The notes beneath the pieces were generated by a model, which had not been told where the DNA came from, made no database searches, and worked only from the letters and a program-made list of their open reading frames with translations. A stretch of DNA of 64,000 nt from Parelaphostrongylus tenuis (lineage: Eukaryota; Nematoda; Chromadorea; Rhabditida; Metastrongylidae). Each line of letters opens with the position of its first letter. The first letter of the stretch is position 1. The stretch covers positions 62,001 to 126,000 of the forward strand of contig JAHQIW010001435.1 in the NCBI GenBank assembly GCA_019055375.1. The letters are read 5' to 3'. The position numbers and the translations under genes are program-made. This document shows, in pieces, positions 11,446 to 23,928 of the stretch.

Positions 11446-11984
11446 AGTAAGAGAACAGGGAATTGAACTCCATAATGAGTACCATATGTCAGTGGTTTTT
11501 TCAGACTGCTCAATCATGCGCCTGAAGTACTTCGACTAGGTGCTGGACATTCATTGTCTACCAGCTCTAACGAGCAGAGTGGCTTCTTCCAGCAAAGATG
11601 ATGGCGTTGCTCAAAGAGCTTGGTGAAGAAAAACTGATTGGCGAGTCAGAACAGCTGTTTTTCGTTGTATGGTTGAGACACCATGGATCCATATCGCCGG
11701 TAGCTGGCCGCAATCGCTCGTTATCTAGATGAGGTGGAATGCCACAGAATGAAATCTTGATGGAAAATTCAATCATTGACCGACTACGACTGCGCTATTC
11801 GCGTGACCATCAGTGAAAGTCTTCAGAGCAGCCGCACACCAGAACGTTCTCAAATCAATCATCACTGGTGCTTAATCCCGGGTCTACTACGGGATCAACA
11901 AGTTCCACTCCTATGGAATCCTCTATTGCGAAAACTCAGCAGCTCAACTAAAGACCAAGTTCCGTGCTCGAAAGATTATGCTCC

Positions 11985-12460
11985 CGGTTTCCTGAGACTG
12001 AAAGGACATGCTGCTTTGGGAAGTTTGACAATAAGCAGACAATTAATGCCGACGTTCGGCTCTGAGAATGGCTCGGGAGGTTGGCCGCAGCAGTGCTGAA
12101 GAAGCGTCCAAAATGACGCAATGCCACCTAATCCTAGGGTAACGCTAGTCTCTCATTTCAAAGTCGATTTGTCACATTTTGAAGAAGCTGAGCTAAACCA
12201 CAGTGCCACATCCACCGTACAGCTCTAATACGTTACTCCACTGGATTAACTCCCTTTCAAGCCCTGAAGCAGCATATGCGGGAGAATAAAATAAAAACTA
12301 CAACTAGCTCAGAAGTGATCCTACCGATTTCTTTGAGCCGCCCTCATTTTTTGGGAGAAGGTATTCAACTTTTGCCCAAAAAAAATGGTTGCATATCATG
12401 ACCATGATGTTGATTATGTTTACTGGTTGATTTCTTCAGATAAATAACGGTTGACTCAAT
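11985..12460 (+). mobile_element. Mariner C-terminal half relic
   Basis: Shifted frames give K-Q-T-I-N-A-D then L-K-K-R-P-K (about 12,035-12,110, the linker before the HDN motif), then V-P-H-P-P-Y-S near 12,205-12,235, then N-Y-N-x-L-R-S-D-P-T-D-F-F and K-K-W-L-H-I (12,295-12,400). Several stops and shifts make it non-functional. Closest to the relics at 1.0 and 16.5 kb. Flanking frames at 11.2-11.9 kb are not convincingly coding. Confidence 0.8.
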
Positions 12461-12669
12461 AAAGCTGTTCAAATAATGATAAATTATGGGCCTTGTCAAT
12501 AGGTCTCACTTATTCTAGAGCTGTAGCTTTTGCCTTTATTGATTAGCACCTGCATTAGTTGCACCTGATGCCCTAGAAATCGCTTGATTTCTACACTATT
12601 TTCCATCTCGTTATGTGCCATTATCACAGATCAGGTTATTGTACACATGATAGAAAAAATAGGCATGGA

Positions 12670-12895
12670 AGCTCTAAGCGTTGATCAGTACTCGAGGGAT
12701 GCGCTGCGAATTTGACTTCACCGAGCATTGTTGGAGGTGGTCGAATTTATATCTGACATAAATGATGAGTTTTGGTTGCCTTTCATTGTACAATGTCAGA
12801 ACCCTTGTCCTTTCAAAGAGATCTAGCACTAATTCACCCACTCTGGGAGGATGGACGACTCGATGAGCTTGAAAGTGGGATTGACCGTATATGCA
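12670..12895 (-). mobile_element. SINE family B, decayed copy
   Basis: The GCGTTGATCAGTACTCGAGG tail (12,676), the body at 12,715-12,780 and the segment CTGGGAGGATGGACGACTCG match the family-B consensus in minus orientation. The tRNA head is largely lost. The 116-codon plus frame across it is therefore unlikely to be a gene. Confidence 0.6.
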
Positions 12896-13251
12896 TGTTT
12901 TTCCTAAAAAGTATTTCGAAAACAATATTGTGCCTCAAAGTACCCACCTTTGGCCGACAAGTTTCCGGCAAAATTAAATCGAGAACTTTATCTGTATCAT
13001 CATTGTCTTGCAAAACAACCGACAACAAGCTGTCCAGGACATTTCTCTGGCCTAGACGACATTTGTCACCAATCTTGATTTTGAAGCACCTCAGAAGGCA
13101 TCGTGTGGAGCTGAAAAATTAAGTGATTGTATGAATGAAGTTTCAAAAGATAGAGAAAGTACTTATTCTAATAAAGAGTACGTAATTAATCCACTTTCAT
13201 GACCTATCACTTCGATTGAGAACCATATTTTCCAGTTTGCACTTTCCAGAA

Positions 13252-13432
13252 CGAAGCCGTGGCCGACTGGTTGTGACTCTTGTCGCTGCGCGCGCGGGGC
13301 TATCCCACTCCAACACTTTTCGGATTTCAACAACGAACATTTAAAGGAATATCACAGCCACACTATCCTCGAGAGTGCAAGAAGACCGTGCTTAACCAGT
13401 AGGTTCCACAACGTTCCGAATTGAATGATAAA
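13252..13432 (+). mobile_element. tRNA-Ser/Leu-like SINE (family C, copy 1)
   Basis: Head GCCGTGGCCGACTGGTTGTG resembles the 5' half and A box of a serine/leucine-type tRNA. The body includes AACGTTCCGAATTGAA at the 3' side. Better copies lie at 30.4 and 41.0 kb, others at 18.1 and 42.6 kb (minus). Confidence 0.7.
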
Positions 13433-13485
13433 AGTACTGGGATACTCACAGTGAAAAAATACCGTAAGAAGGGTAAATTAAAGCG

Positions 13486-13691
13486 CTAAAAACTCTCCAA
13501 AAAAATTATCAAGGAAAAACTTATTGAAGAAAGAACGAACTCGCACAATTTTGATGTTTGGAAGAAAGTCTCCAAATCATTTTTACTGGAAGAATTTTCG
13601 AAATTAGCAGAATCGGCAGCACAATGAGCCTCACACTCTGGTTGAACCTCTAAGACAGTGTTCTTGACGCATTTGATAGATTCGGAAATTG
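13486..13691 (-). CDS. Candidate cysteine-rich exon, unrecognised
   Basis: After an AACAATTTTCAG acceptor the minus strand reads S-I-K-C-V-K-N-T-V-L, then P-E-C-E-A-H-C-A-A-D-S-A-N-F and S-K-L-C-E-F, with spaced cysteines as in small secreted nematode domains. The donor is unclear and the frame may simply run into the stop at 13,486. A second open stretch at 13,792-14,046 on the same strand could be another exon. Low certainty. Confidence 0.25.
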
Positions 13692-14332
13692 CTGAAAATT
13701 GTTTTCTGTAATTACTACCCTCTGCTTGTTTCACATTTTATGTTATTTTTTATGTTGAAACTCGTCTTATATAGTACTTTTAGGACATCAGTTAAAAAGA
13801 GACAAGGTTGACAGTGCCACCTTGATTACTGACAATGCTTCTCGGAACAAAAGAGACACATATTTGCGCTAATGTAAAAAAGAACGTGCCTTGAATGTTG
13901 TCAAGGCAGACGAACTGGAAAGCACTGGTTGCCGCATCGGCAAGGATTGTTGAACACCCGGAAGAGGATGCACAGTAGGCTGAGGATTGAAGCTCACTGA
14001 TAAACAACACTTTAACGTTGGCAATAAGGTGTAAAATTTTGTGCAAGTTAGTATTTGACCATCACTGGCCCATCTAAATGATCAATGGACACACTTGTTT
14101 TTTGAACGGAGAACAATAAGGGATTCTGAAAGGAACCCGAAAAGAATGTTAAAGAGATGTTTCAAAATTTTAGAGTGAAGTCAAAAAGTCTACTGAAAGG
14201 CTACGTCTACATGCTCGATTGTAGCCGTACACCATCGACTAAAAATCGATGAAACCCTTGAGATTTCACGTGGGGTGAGCCGAAACATGTGCGACCCTTG
14301 TTTACTATAAGTGGGGGTAAACTGTTGGGCAT

Positions 14333-14379
14333 GTGGTTCTGATGAGGCGGGCGATACTGCCAAAACGCGCGTAAGCCAC
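14333..14379 (+). ncRNA. Degenerate type I hammerhead ribozyme
   Basis: CUGAUGA at 14,339-14,345 is followed by stem II GGC/GCC (14,346-48 with 14,359-61), then AAAA where GAAA is required, then a minimal stem III (A-U, C-G closing a GCGC loop), a UA cleavage site (14,372-73), and stem I AGCCAC (14,374-79) pairing over 6 bp with GUGGUU (14,333-38). Geometry is that of an open-stem-I hammerhead. The G-to-A change at the position of general base G12 should abolish cleavage. A more decayed relative (CACTAACCTACAAATCTCG) lies at about 14,780-14,840. Confidence 0.55.
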
Positions 14380-14849
14380 TAACGTACAAACCTCGGAAAG
14401 ACTTTTAAAAGTCTAGCAAAATCTGAAGTCTTCAAAAACAATCGTTTCGCAATGAAAACTACAATACATAAAGATTATTTCAGATAAACTAAGAAACCAG
14501 CAAACTAGTAGAAATGCTGCAATACTGTAGGTTTTAAAGCCAAATCAGTGAGGAGTGAAAACGATCATAACTTTACGTTGTCTTTTATGGATGATTGAGC
14601 AATCACCAATGAGAGTATAAGACAGAATATCGTACATAGACTGGACGAAGGCAATTTCTTATGTAACAGCTCGATCCATGCTCAAAGAGTAATTTGAGTA
14701 CCTTCATGCATTGCCATTGTAGAAATACAAATCGAGTGCAAGTGATAAAACCGCAGAGTGTGGTACTTTGAGTCAGATTATCTAAGTGGTGGTATTGTGG
14801 CGAAGTGCTCTATGTATCACTAACCTACAAATCTCGACAAAGTCGCTGG

Positions 14850-16375
14850 AGTCATTGCTTTTTGAAAGAGCCATTGCCAAGCCATCAATCTCCGGCATAC
14901 ATTCTCTCATACAAGTCGGCAATTGAAACGTCGACAAAAACCGCGTAACATTGATAGCATCGGGCCCTCGAAATAGTGAACCTGTAAATTATGAAATAAT
15001 GTAATCGCACATTATTAGTTAAGAAAAGAGGAAAAATTTTGATTTACTAATGATATCAGTAAGAAGGTTAGTCGTTGATGTTGCTTTGTTTGATACTGCG
15101 TCAGACGCTGTTAGAAGGAGGCATGAGTACAAGAACAAAGTTATAAACATAAGGGTCTGAAAATATTATCAAATCTTAGAACTATAGCAAATTTTGTAGA
15201 ACTGAGCTAGCAGTAAACACTTAAATACTGAACTTAAAACAAGGTAACACTATTAAAAGATTCGGTGTCGACAGCTAAGAGACAGGATGATGTTGGAAGT
15301 GCGTTCCCGCCCTTGAGATGGCTATTGTTCGCGCATTTCCGATACGGGCGGTAAATTTTGAAGATCAAACAGCTCTATGACCTATTAAACTTGCTGATTA
15401 TATTCCAGTAGCTATCCTAATAGTTTATTATGCTTCCAAAAAGACGTGATGTCTCCTGAGCGATAGCATTCACACTTGAATACTTGGTTGGTCCACTTTC
15501 ACGAATTACAAAGAGTGGGATGGATTCGGCATCTTAACTATGTGACTGGTTAAACAGAATTTTCCTTCTCAGGAATTTTTTGAATCGTCATGTTTTTTTT
15601 TGATGTGTATATGAATATTATCTAGTGAATAAGTTGATTTCGAAATGATAACAATTCCTGGCCTCTGCAAGTTTTTCCTGGGCTTCTGGATGGAGTCATC
15701 AGATTGCGGCGCGATAATATGGGGATGAAACCGCTGTGTGCATCTTAGTTCGACACCTGACATCTCTCGGTCACGATGAGTTGGTGAACGGGCCACGATA
15801 TAGCAACTAATTTTAGGTGCTGATTTAGACAGCTATTTTGACTGATCTCGTAAGCCTCAGCACAATGCTAAGTGATTCCACGCTACTGAGGTGCGTGCAG
15901 CGCACTGATTAGAGTGCCCTGTATCATGAAGGCGGTTTCTGGTAAAATCCCGCTCCTCGCCCATAGAACATTTGATTCCTCGAGGTCGGCACATTGATAG
16001 CAGACTGTTTAGAAGGGTAGCGGTCTAGAAGGGTAGACCTGACATATCAGTAAGCTACAGTAGGTCATTGTAGAAGCAATTAAGCAACTAATTGTAATTA
16101 AATCATGAAGTCAAAGGCACAGTTCATCCAGCAAGCGTTGATCAACATCTTACGCTTTAGCTCTTTTGTTTATGATCATTTTCTTAATGGCTAAATTTGC
16201 TGAGAACACTGGCTGTTTCAAACTTGATGATTCCTTAAAGAAATGACTTTGAAAGTTGTACTCAGTTGCACACGAGTACAAATATTGGGTTTTCCCATAA
16301 ATTCTTTCGTACTACCGTTTCTTTTGACCTTTTCTATCTCAAATCTGGTTTTTGCTTGGAAAATGTCATAGTAGC
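14850..16375. other. No gene recognised
   Basis: AT-rich. A weak tRNA-like stretch (about 15,889-15,962, with a GCGG...CCGC T-arm-like hairpin) may be an old SINE head. Confidence 0.35.
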
Positions 16376-16379
16376 TCGG

Positions 16380-16790
16380 ACACACACTATACGGCCGTAA
16401 CATCACCTCCCTCCATCTAATGAAATGGGCTACCGCAAAGTGATGTCTTGATGGACACCTTGAGCACTGAACGACCTCCTCACATGGCAAAAACGATTCG
16501 CCACACTGTGGGACAAGCTGTTGTGAACCACGGTATCATTTTGACCCCATAGTCTTGATGACCTGTTGAAATTACCATCTCTTCCTCACGCTAAAGCAGC
16601 ATCTGTAGGCAAAAAATTCAAGTACTACAACCAGCTCAAAAGTGACGCAATCGACTTCTTTGTTTGCCATATTCATTCTTTATGGGAGAAAGGCACCCAA
16701 TCTTTGCCCAGAAAATGGTTGCCCATCAATGATGGTGATAGCAACATTGTTGATTGATTGATCTATGAAATAAATGGATATTGAGGCAAC
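16380..16790 (+). mobile_element. Mariner C-terminal relic
   Basis: H-M-A-K-T-I-R-H-T-V (about 16,480) is the stretch after the HDN motif. The frame shifts, then an open stretch gives K-K-F-K-Y-Y-N-Q-L-K-S-D-A-I-D-F-F and L-P-R-K-W-L-P (16,610-16,730), the conserved mariner tail. The YSPD block is decayed. Same subfamily as the relics at 1.0 and 12.2 kb. Confidence 0.8.
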
Positions 16791-17640
16791 AAAACTGTCG
16801 AAATGCGAATATTTTACGGACAACATAGAAGTCAATAAATACAAATGCTTCCAGTTCTCTTGTCGGTCGTTTTTTTTGACGACAACTCACACTCGTTTCA
16901 TATTCAACTTCAAGTCTTCCTCATCCAGTAGTGGCTTACGCTATTTCTATTTGATCGTTACATTTCTTTCATTTTAAGCTTGTGAACTTTTGCTCTAATT
17001 TTCTGGGTGGTTAGTTACACCGTGTGGTTGAATTATTTTAAATTAGTAAAACAAGTATAGGGTGAAAGGCGTAATTATCAAGAAATTTGGAGTGCAAGCA
17101 TGCTCGCCCTTTTTACCTACCCTATGTCATCTAAACACATTGTTAGAATCGATATATCGGAACTAACGGCTTATGTAGGGAGAGCTATCCTAGATCCGAG
17201 AAATGTGACGACTGGATGAGTTGAAAACCTGGAAGCGCGCCACACCTCCTTTTCAGCTTCCTAGAAAGAAACTAATCGATCAGTACTCAACAGATTTCAT
17301 TGAAAAATCTACAAGCAGCAGCTAAATCCACGTAAAAATTCCCGATGACCTTCTGAAAAGATGGGTGCAAGAATGCGAATTGAAGACATGAGCTTCAGAG
17401 AAGTACTTGCTGTAGAACCACAAATTAATCACCGGATAAGTATCAGAGCAAGCATCAGTGTTTCTCCGGAATATTCTCTACCATAATGTAGGTTTGCTTG
17501 AATGATTCTCGACCAGTTCTCAGGGTAGTGGCTCTTTCTCTTCAGAAACTCTTATCCACGAGATATCTTTCAAATCACGGTGTTTACTTATTGTAAAATC
17601 GATCTAGAAAAGATTCTCATCAGTCGCTTTTATTTTATAG
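16791..17640. other. Region upstream of the tetraspanin-like gene
   Basis: No exon recognised. The last bases (CTTTTATTTTATAG ending at 17,640) form a strong splice acceptor that probably receives a spliced leader. The promoter is not identifiable. Confidence 0.4.
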
Positions 17641-17646
17641 TTTGGT

Positions 17647-20600
17647 ATGATTGTAAGAGGTCGAACAGTTCTCCAAAGTATCATCGTTATTCAAATATGC
17701 CTACAATATTCAGGTATGGGTTCTTGGAATTGTTTCATTGTTTTCATTAAAATTTTCATGGCTTGTTCGTGCTTACATAGTGTAAATCATATGTCTTCAT
17801 TTCTTCCTATAAAAGATAAAGTTACCGTAAAAGAAGATTACAAGGAAGCACAACAAGTGAAGGAAGTACTGCTATGACTTCTCGACTTCTTCGTGGATCG
17901 TTGTCGTTATCTGCACTCTCGCATACTATATTCGAATGACTTCAAAAAGTTGTTGTAGGAGTTGAATCCACTCCAGTATGTACTGATGATAATGCAAACG
18001 GCAAGCGAATACGAGACTCATGATTGAACTTAGTAGATACAAAACATTTTGAAATCTGTTTTTTTGAATACCACTCTTCAAGCAGCTCTCGACTCAACTG
18101 AAATGCTTTCTCCTCCTTTGGCACTTTACTGAGCCGTCTTCACCGTGCTTTTTTCACTGTGCGGAACACAATACTTCTAACATTTGATTCGTTTTTTCGT
18201 CTTCTTCTTGAACGTCGCAGAATACTGGTTGAATGAGTCTCCTTGTAGTCTCAAGGACAGTCTGGCTGTGGCGTTCTATAGGTGTTGTTCTTGACCACCG
18301 CAGAGAGCTGGGAGAGCTGGGGGAGGGGGGAGGGGGAGCATGGCTCCACACGCGCCGCGACGAGCATCACAACCACCCGGTCACGGCTCTTTGAAGAGAT
18401 TTACCTAGAAATTTCAGGAATAGACTATGAAGGACTCATCTATCTAATATGCAGTTGAAGTGTAGTAGAGCATCGTTCACAGTCAGAACAAATCTTATCA
18501 AATGAGTTTGAAAGAATCAAAATAACTCATCGTCCTTTGAAAAAATTATCCAGCCAGAAGTTTAACCTTTCGATGAACTTCGGTGAACGACTACTCGCAG
18601 CATGGCTAATCTTTGGAATGGAAACAGTATTCACTGAGTAATCAATTATCAGTGAACATGAGGCAAACTTGCTTCTTGAGACCACCGCTTTATTTTTCAT
18701 TGCACAAAGTGAGAAAGTGGTTCAAAAAGGCTAAGGAGATATGAAAAGTTCTTAGGAGCAAAATCAGTGGGCGGCATACTGTAATGTGCACACACTACTA
18801 TCACAGGGTTAAATTCATTTAAGTAAGCACTGATCTAAGAGAATTGAGTGATGGACAAGAAAATATGCCTCAGTGGTGTAGTGGTAGAGCACGCGTCCCC
18901 GTATAGGATGAAACGTGGGTTCGATTCCCGCCTGAGGCCGTGTTTTTGTCCACCACTCAATTCTCTTAGTTATATAAGTAATATAATAACACTGCGAAAA
19001 AAGCAGTGAAAATACTATAATTTCGAAGTATTAGTAAGCACTGATCATCGATGCGGTTGTGTTTTGATCCATAGTAGGAAAAAATAGAGCTGCTTTAGGA
19101 TTATTAACTCGTATCAAGTGGAAAGTGTTTAATATCATTTCAGTTATATACGAAGCGGTCACTTTCATGAGTGGTCCTGTTCATTTCACAATTTTCGGTT
19201 TCAACTACTCGCATTTATTCGCTATTTTGCTCACTATGGTTCTTCTAATAACTATGACGTTGAATATAATTCTCTTCTTGTATGGTTTGTGTGGGGTAGG
19301 CGATTTCCAATGTCATTCTTTTCTTTTCAGTCTTTTTTCTGGTAATTTTATGTGCCTTTTGTAATCGTTTGAAAGTGAAAAACCTGCTCACAATTTATCT
19401 ACTGCTCAAGATTTCACCACATTTGTGCCAATTGAAATCAAAGTTAATTAAGAGGTGTGCCATAAGTTATGAAAGGATTTATGATAGATACTTCAGCAGA
19501 TAATTGTAGTGTACGCAAGTAATCCAGATTTTTGAAAACACTAACTTTTATGCATAAGAAGAATTGCCCAATAATGTAGAGTGATGTGTAAACTTTCGCG
19601 TCATGCGGGACTCTGATCCGCCTATCGCACCATCCAGGGACGCGTGCTTTAACCCGTCGCACTGCCGACTCCAGTTTTGTAACGTAGAAAGAGTGAAGGC
19701 AAAAGAGGCGTCAGTAGTGCAGCGGGTTAGAGCATGCGTCCACGGATAAGGTGAAATGCGAGTGTGAGTCCCACCTGACGCATAAGTTTTGCACATCACT
19801 CTACATCAATAGGTATATCTATAACATCATCTCAGGTTCATGGTGTAAGCTCAGGTTTTTGTTTCCACGGTGAACTTTTCACCACGGTGCAGAGAACGCT
19901 AGCAGTAGTAAAATATAGTCAAGAGTTCGCTTACCAGTGGTATCCACTTTGCGGAGTTCCGCACCTCTAAATATTTTCAACCTGATCTTATTGTAACTCG
20001 AGAAGCAAATCTTGTCTCCAAAAAATTGTTATTTAATTGTTTTACTTAAATATTATTTGTAATAACACGAACATGTCTGCTGGCTAAAACAGATTCACGT
20101 ATTCCAAATCCATTACACTTTGACGGCCCATCTTCGATAAAGTCGTAGAAAGCTAAATTGGGTCAAAGCAGTTCTCGCTTCAAAAAAGAGTTTTAAACCA
20201 TAATAGTATTAAGTTTAATATTTTCTCAAAAGTTTTTGTTTTCTCATTTTTTTCTATGCACTTTTTTACCTCACTTGTCAATTATTATAAAGTGCAGGAT
20301 CGGAATCACATTTTCATCACCGTTTTCTTTTATTTATTTCTTTCAGCATACTCGCAGAAAGAAAAAATTTGTGATCACGTTGTTTGCATTCCACATTATA
20401 ATTGTAATTCCATTTTTTCTCTCAGGTTGTTTAGACAGTTTACTTTGTTACCATATTTGAATCTTCTTTCATACGTCGAAAATAGATTTTCTAACTGGCG
20501 CTTGTAATGCAGTGATTAATCAGAGCTACCTTGGACTGGGAATTGGCGTTACTTTGACATACTGGACGTTAGAGTAGGGTGGCTCCATGTCTTGGGTCGA

Positions 20601-23600
20601 CAAATTGACCCCAGATCTATACGAGGGACTGTATGTCTTTGTTCAACACATTGGTAGGTAATCATGTGCCGTTCAAGGCAATATTCGTTCAATTATTTCT
20701 ATAGCGCTCAATGGAATCGACTGAATGGCACGGCCTTAATTGAATGATAATCATCGAAAGATTTATCCTTACTGTAGCTCTTATGTATTCGAAGAAAGAG
20801 CAAAGACTTTTAGATGAAGCGCTTTAGATGATATGCGCAATTCTATCTAATATTGCTTTGTTATTCTAGGTTGTTATCTGTTTGTGTTAGCGAGTTTTGA
20901 AGGAGCCTCAGCGGTTAGTCCACAACAGAGCAAAGAATTCTACGCTGCTTTCAATTCAACGGATAAAACAGTGCGCTTCATGCTTTTTCTTTCTCTGTCA
21001 AATTTCCAAAGAATCATTGAGATGAATGACTTAAGACGGAAGCCGTCAGTAATGTGATGACAATACAAGAGCGTTTCTGTTGCTGCGGATTCCATAGCCC
21101 GTTGGAGTGGGGAGACGATTTCGTAGAACAGGTAAAACTAAATCTCAACATCGATATACATATGTCCAAGGTCCAAAACTATATGAGGAACAGAATCAAC
21201 ATTTACTAGATGAGTTTTCTCAAGAAATGATTACAGATACCCAATCTTTAATTTTTAGATTCCTTAATTCCAGAAGAGAAAAACAATGAAACAAGTTATT
21301 ATAACATCACACCGCTTAGAGAGGTTAAATAAAAAGATTTCTTATAATATACCCAATAATGTAGAGTGTTGTGCAGAAACACTTGCATCAGCTTCAATTT
21401 CGAATTTGAATTTCGATTGATTATTAATACCCAATTCTGTCAGTATAAGGAGTTTAATGCCGATAGCGGGTGCTCCGACCGTCGACGTTTGGCTGTTGAC
21501 AGATAACGCACTTTAGAGTAGAAAGAGTGCTGTGCAAAACGAGCGTCGGTGATGCGACGGTTTAGCACACGTGATGGGAGTGAGTTCTGGGTTCGAATCC
21601 GGGATAAAGCAAACGCTTTTGCTCAGTTCTTACATCATTGGGTATATTATAAGATTATACCACCGCAAGAGGCGGTCATATAAATGAATTTCGGAAAAGA
21701 ATTCTATTTGATCATCTATTACCAATAATATCTCTCAGCGTAACTGGGTTTAAGTCAATACCGGGTACCTGCTCCAAACCATTATTGGTTGGTTGCTGAC
21801 AGATAGATGCACTGTAGCGTAGAAAGATTGGTGTAAGAACAGGTGTTGGTAGTGCAACGGTTCGAACCTCCCCTCTGGATAGGGTGAAATGTGGGTTCGA
21901 GCTTCAGCTGATGCAAAAGTTTTGCACTTCCTTCTACATCACTCAGTATATCATGACATCATATCAACCTCGCTAGAAGCGGTTGAATGAAAAGATTTCT
22001 ATTTGAAGCGAGAGAGAATTCGTATAACTCTGATAGTGCATTTGAAACAATTTTTATATCTATAGTCCAAAATCCATGTTTTATACACAGCTAATTTTTA
22101 TGTGTATTATCGTATTCTTTGCGTGGTTCCTCTCCATCCTCACTTAATATTAATAGGCGCTCAACCACATCATAGATTGCTTCGTTGTCCAAAAAGGTTA
22201 CTCAAACGAAAATTAATTTACATTTCCGTTGAAAATGTCAGTTAGGCCTTGGATTTTGTAGCACGACGAAGTAGGGGATCCAATGAGGCTAACACCAGTT
22301 ATTCTATTATTCACAAGTGTACAGATGATGCTTGTGATAGAGGCTTCAAAGCTCCGTGTTGTAACTTTCTTCTAAGACAAAAGTATATTCCTATCAAATG
22401 TAAACCAAAGGAAAAATACCTAAGGGAAACCTAAATGAATCGCTAACGCTCCACAACAAAACGTTATTTTGCCCGGACTATGGTATATGTCGAGAGCCTA
22501 TATTTGAAGGATGTGCCAGTAAAATACCACGCATAGGACGCACTTTTATTGCAGTAAGTGATGATTTCGTAATTTCGTTGTTCATTTTTGTAGTTCCAAA
22601 AATAGGCATTCATAATACTCTAATAAACAGCATAAATACTTTCATGTTTCCAATGTGATCGGGATGTGTTGTGGAATCGTCTCCATAATGATCACACCAT
22701 GTGTTTATGCATCGTTTGAGGTAAACTCTGTACTTTTTTCGAGATATTTATTTCTTTTTGTTTGACGAATACAGAAAATAATTAGCACTACCATGGAGCA
22801 GTCCCAGTCCAATTTCGTATAATTAATCAAGAACCGGGCGCATATGGCGGAGTGGTTAGAGGTGCCTCGCGTTACACGCGAGGTCAATGCATTGATATCG
22901 CTCTCATGCTCACCAAGCCATTCATCCCTCCAGGATCGGTAAAATGGTGCCAGACTGGTCTGAGGCATGTGTGGGAGGATAAGCAGCGCTGAATCGGAAC
23001 AGCGGGAGGCCACCTCGAGTCATTCTAAAAGCTAGACATGCATTCAGTCATTTTAAACGAAGTCAAAATTGAAGACGATCGCATGGCGCGTCTCTCAGGG
23101 ATTGATCAGAGCTGAGAGCTTTGTCCTTTCATCCTCTACTACAAAGTCCAATAACGACTGAAGAAAAGTGCAATTTTCACTCAAAAAAGTCAAAGTTAAT
23201 TGTCTTGAGATGGTTTTTGCTGCAAACACTAAAATTAAATGGTTTTCGTTGATATGTCACAGCACATAACTAAGGAAAATTATCAATGAAGTATATACAC
23301 AAAAGGTAAAAAATGGAAATGATGCATTAATTTTCAAGCAAACTGATGGCTTGGAAGACCGCGCTGACTATTTTTACGTTTGTTTGTTGATGAACCCCTT
23401 GATTTTCTTATTCAGAAAATACGAGGTTGTTGATTTGACGATTTATTCGGGCGACAAAGTCGAAACGTCAGCCATCATGATCAAGTTTATTGTACTGTTC
23501 ATCTGTACCGAATAAATCGTCAAATTAACAACCTAGTATTTGCTCAATAAGGAAATCAAGAAGTTATTCAATCAATGCCGGGGTTAAGTGATAATCGGTC

Positions 23601-23896
23601 ATGGGAGTTGTTTACTGAAGTCTTTATTTGCCTGTGGATCGAGGTGAAAGTATTGAATCAGGAACCAATTTTGATTGTGCTTGATTGAAAACAGTCAATA
23701 TTTTCTTGCACCTTTGTGGCTATGCGAGGTTAATATTAGAGATTTTCATAAACGCTTTTATTAGTAACCTCATTTGAGGTTCATGTGAAAATACTATTGC
23801 TACGGTTACCATACTTCACACACACCTAGTATTTTACGTGATTAATATGTCAGAGCACATTAATCGAAGAATATTCATTACTAAAACATGTTTATA

Positions 23897-23928
<32 letters not shown>

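Noticed and set aside
11776..12099. 107-codon plus frame
   Set aside because: Overlaps the mariner relic in a different frame and shows no domain of its own.
12772..13122. 116-codon plus frame
   Set aside because: First part is a SINE B copy read in the opposite direction; remainder has no support.
21107..21289. 60-codon plus frame with protein-like look (Y-V-Q-G-P-K-L-Y-E-E-Q-N)
   Set aside because: Out of phase with the tetraspanin exons and overlaps exon 6 and its strong donor at 21,132; kept only as a possible alternative exon.
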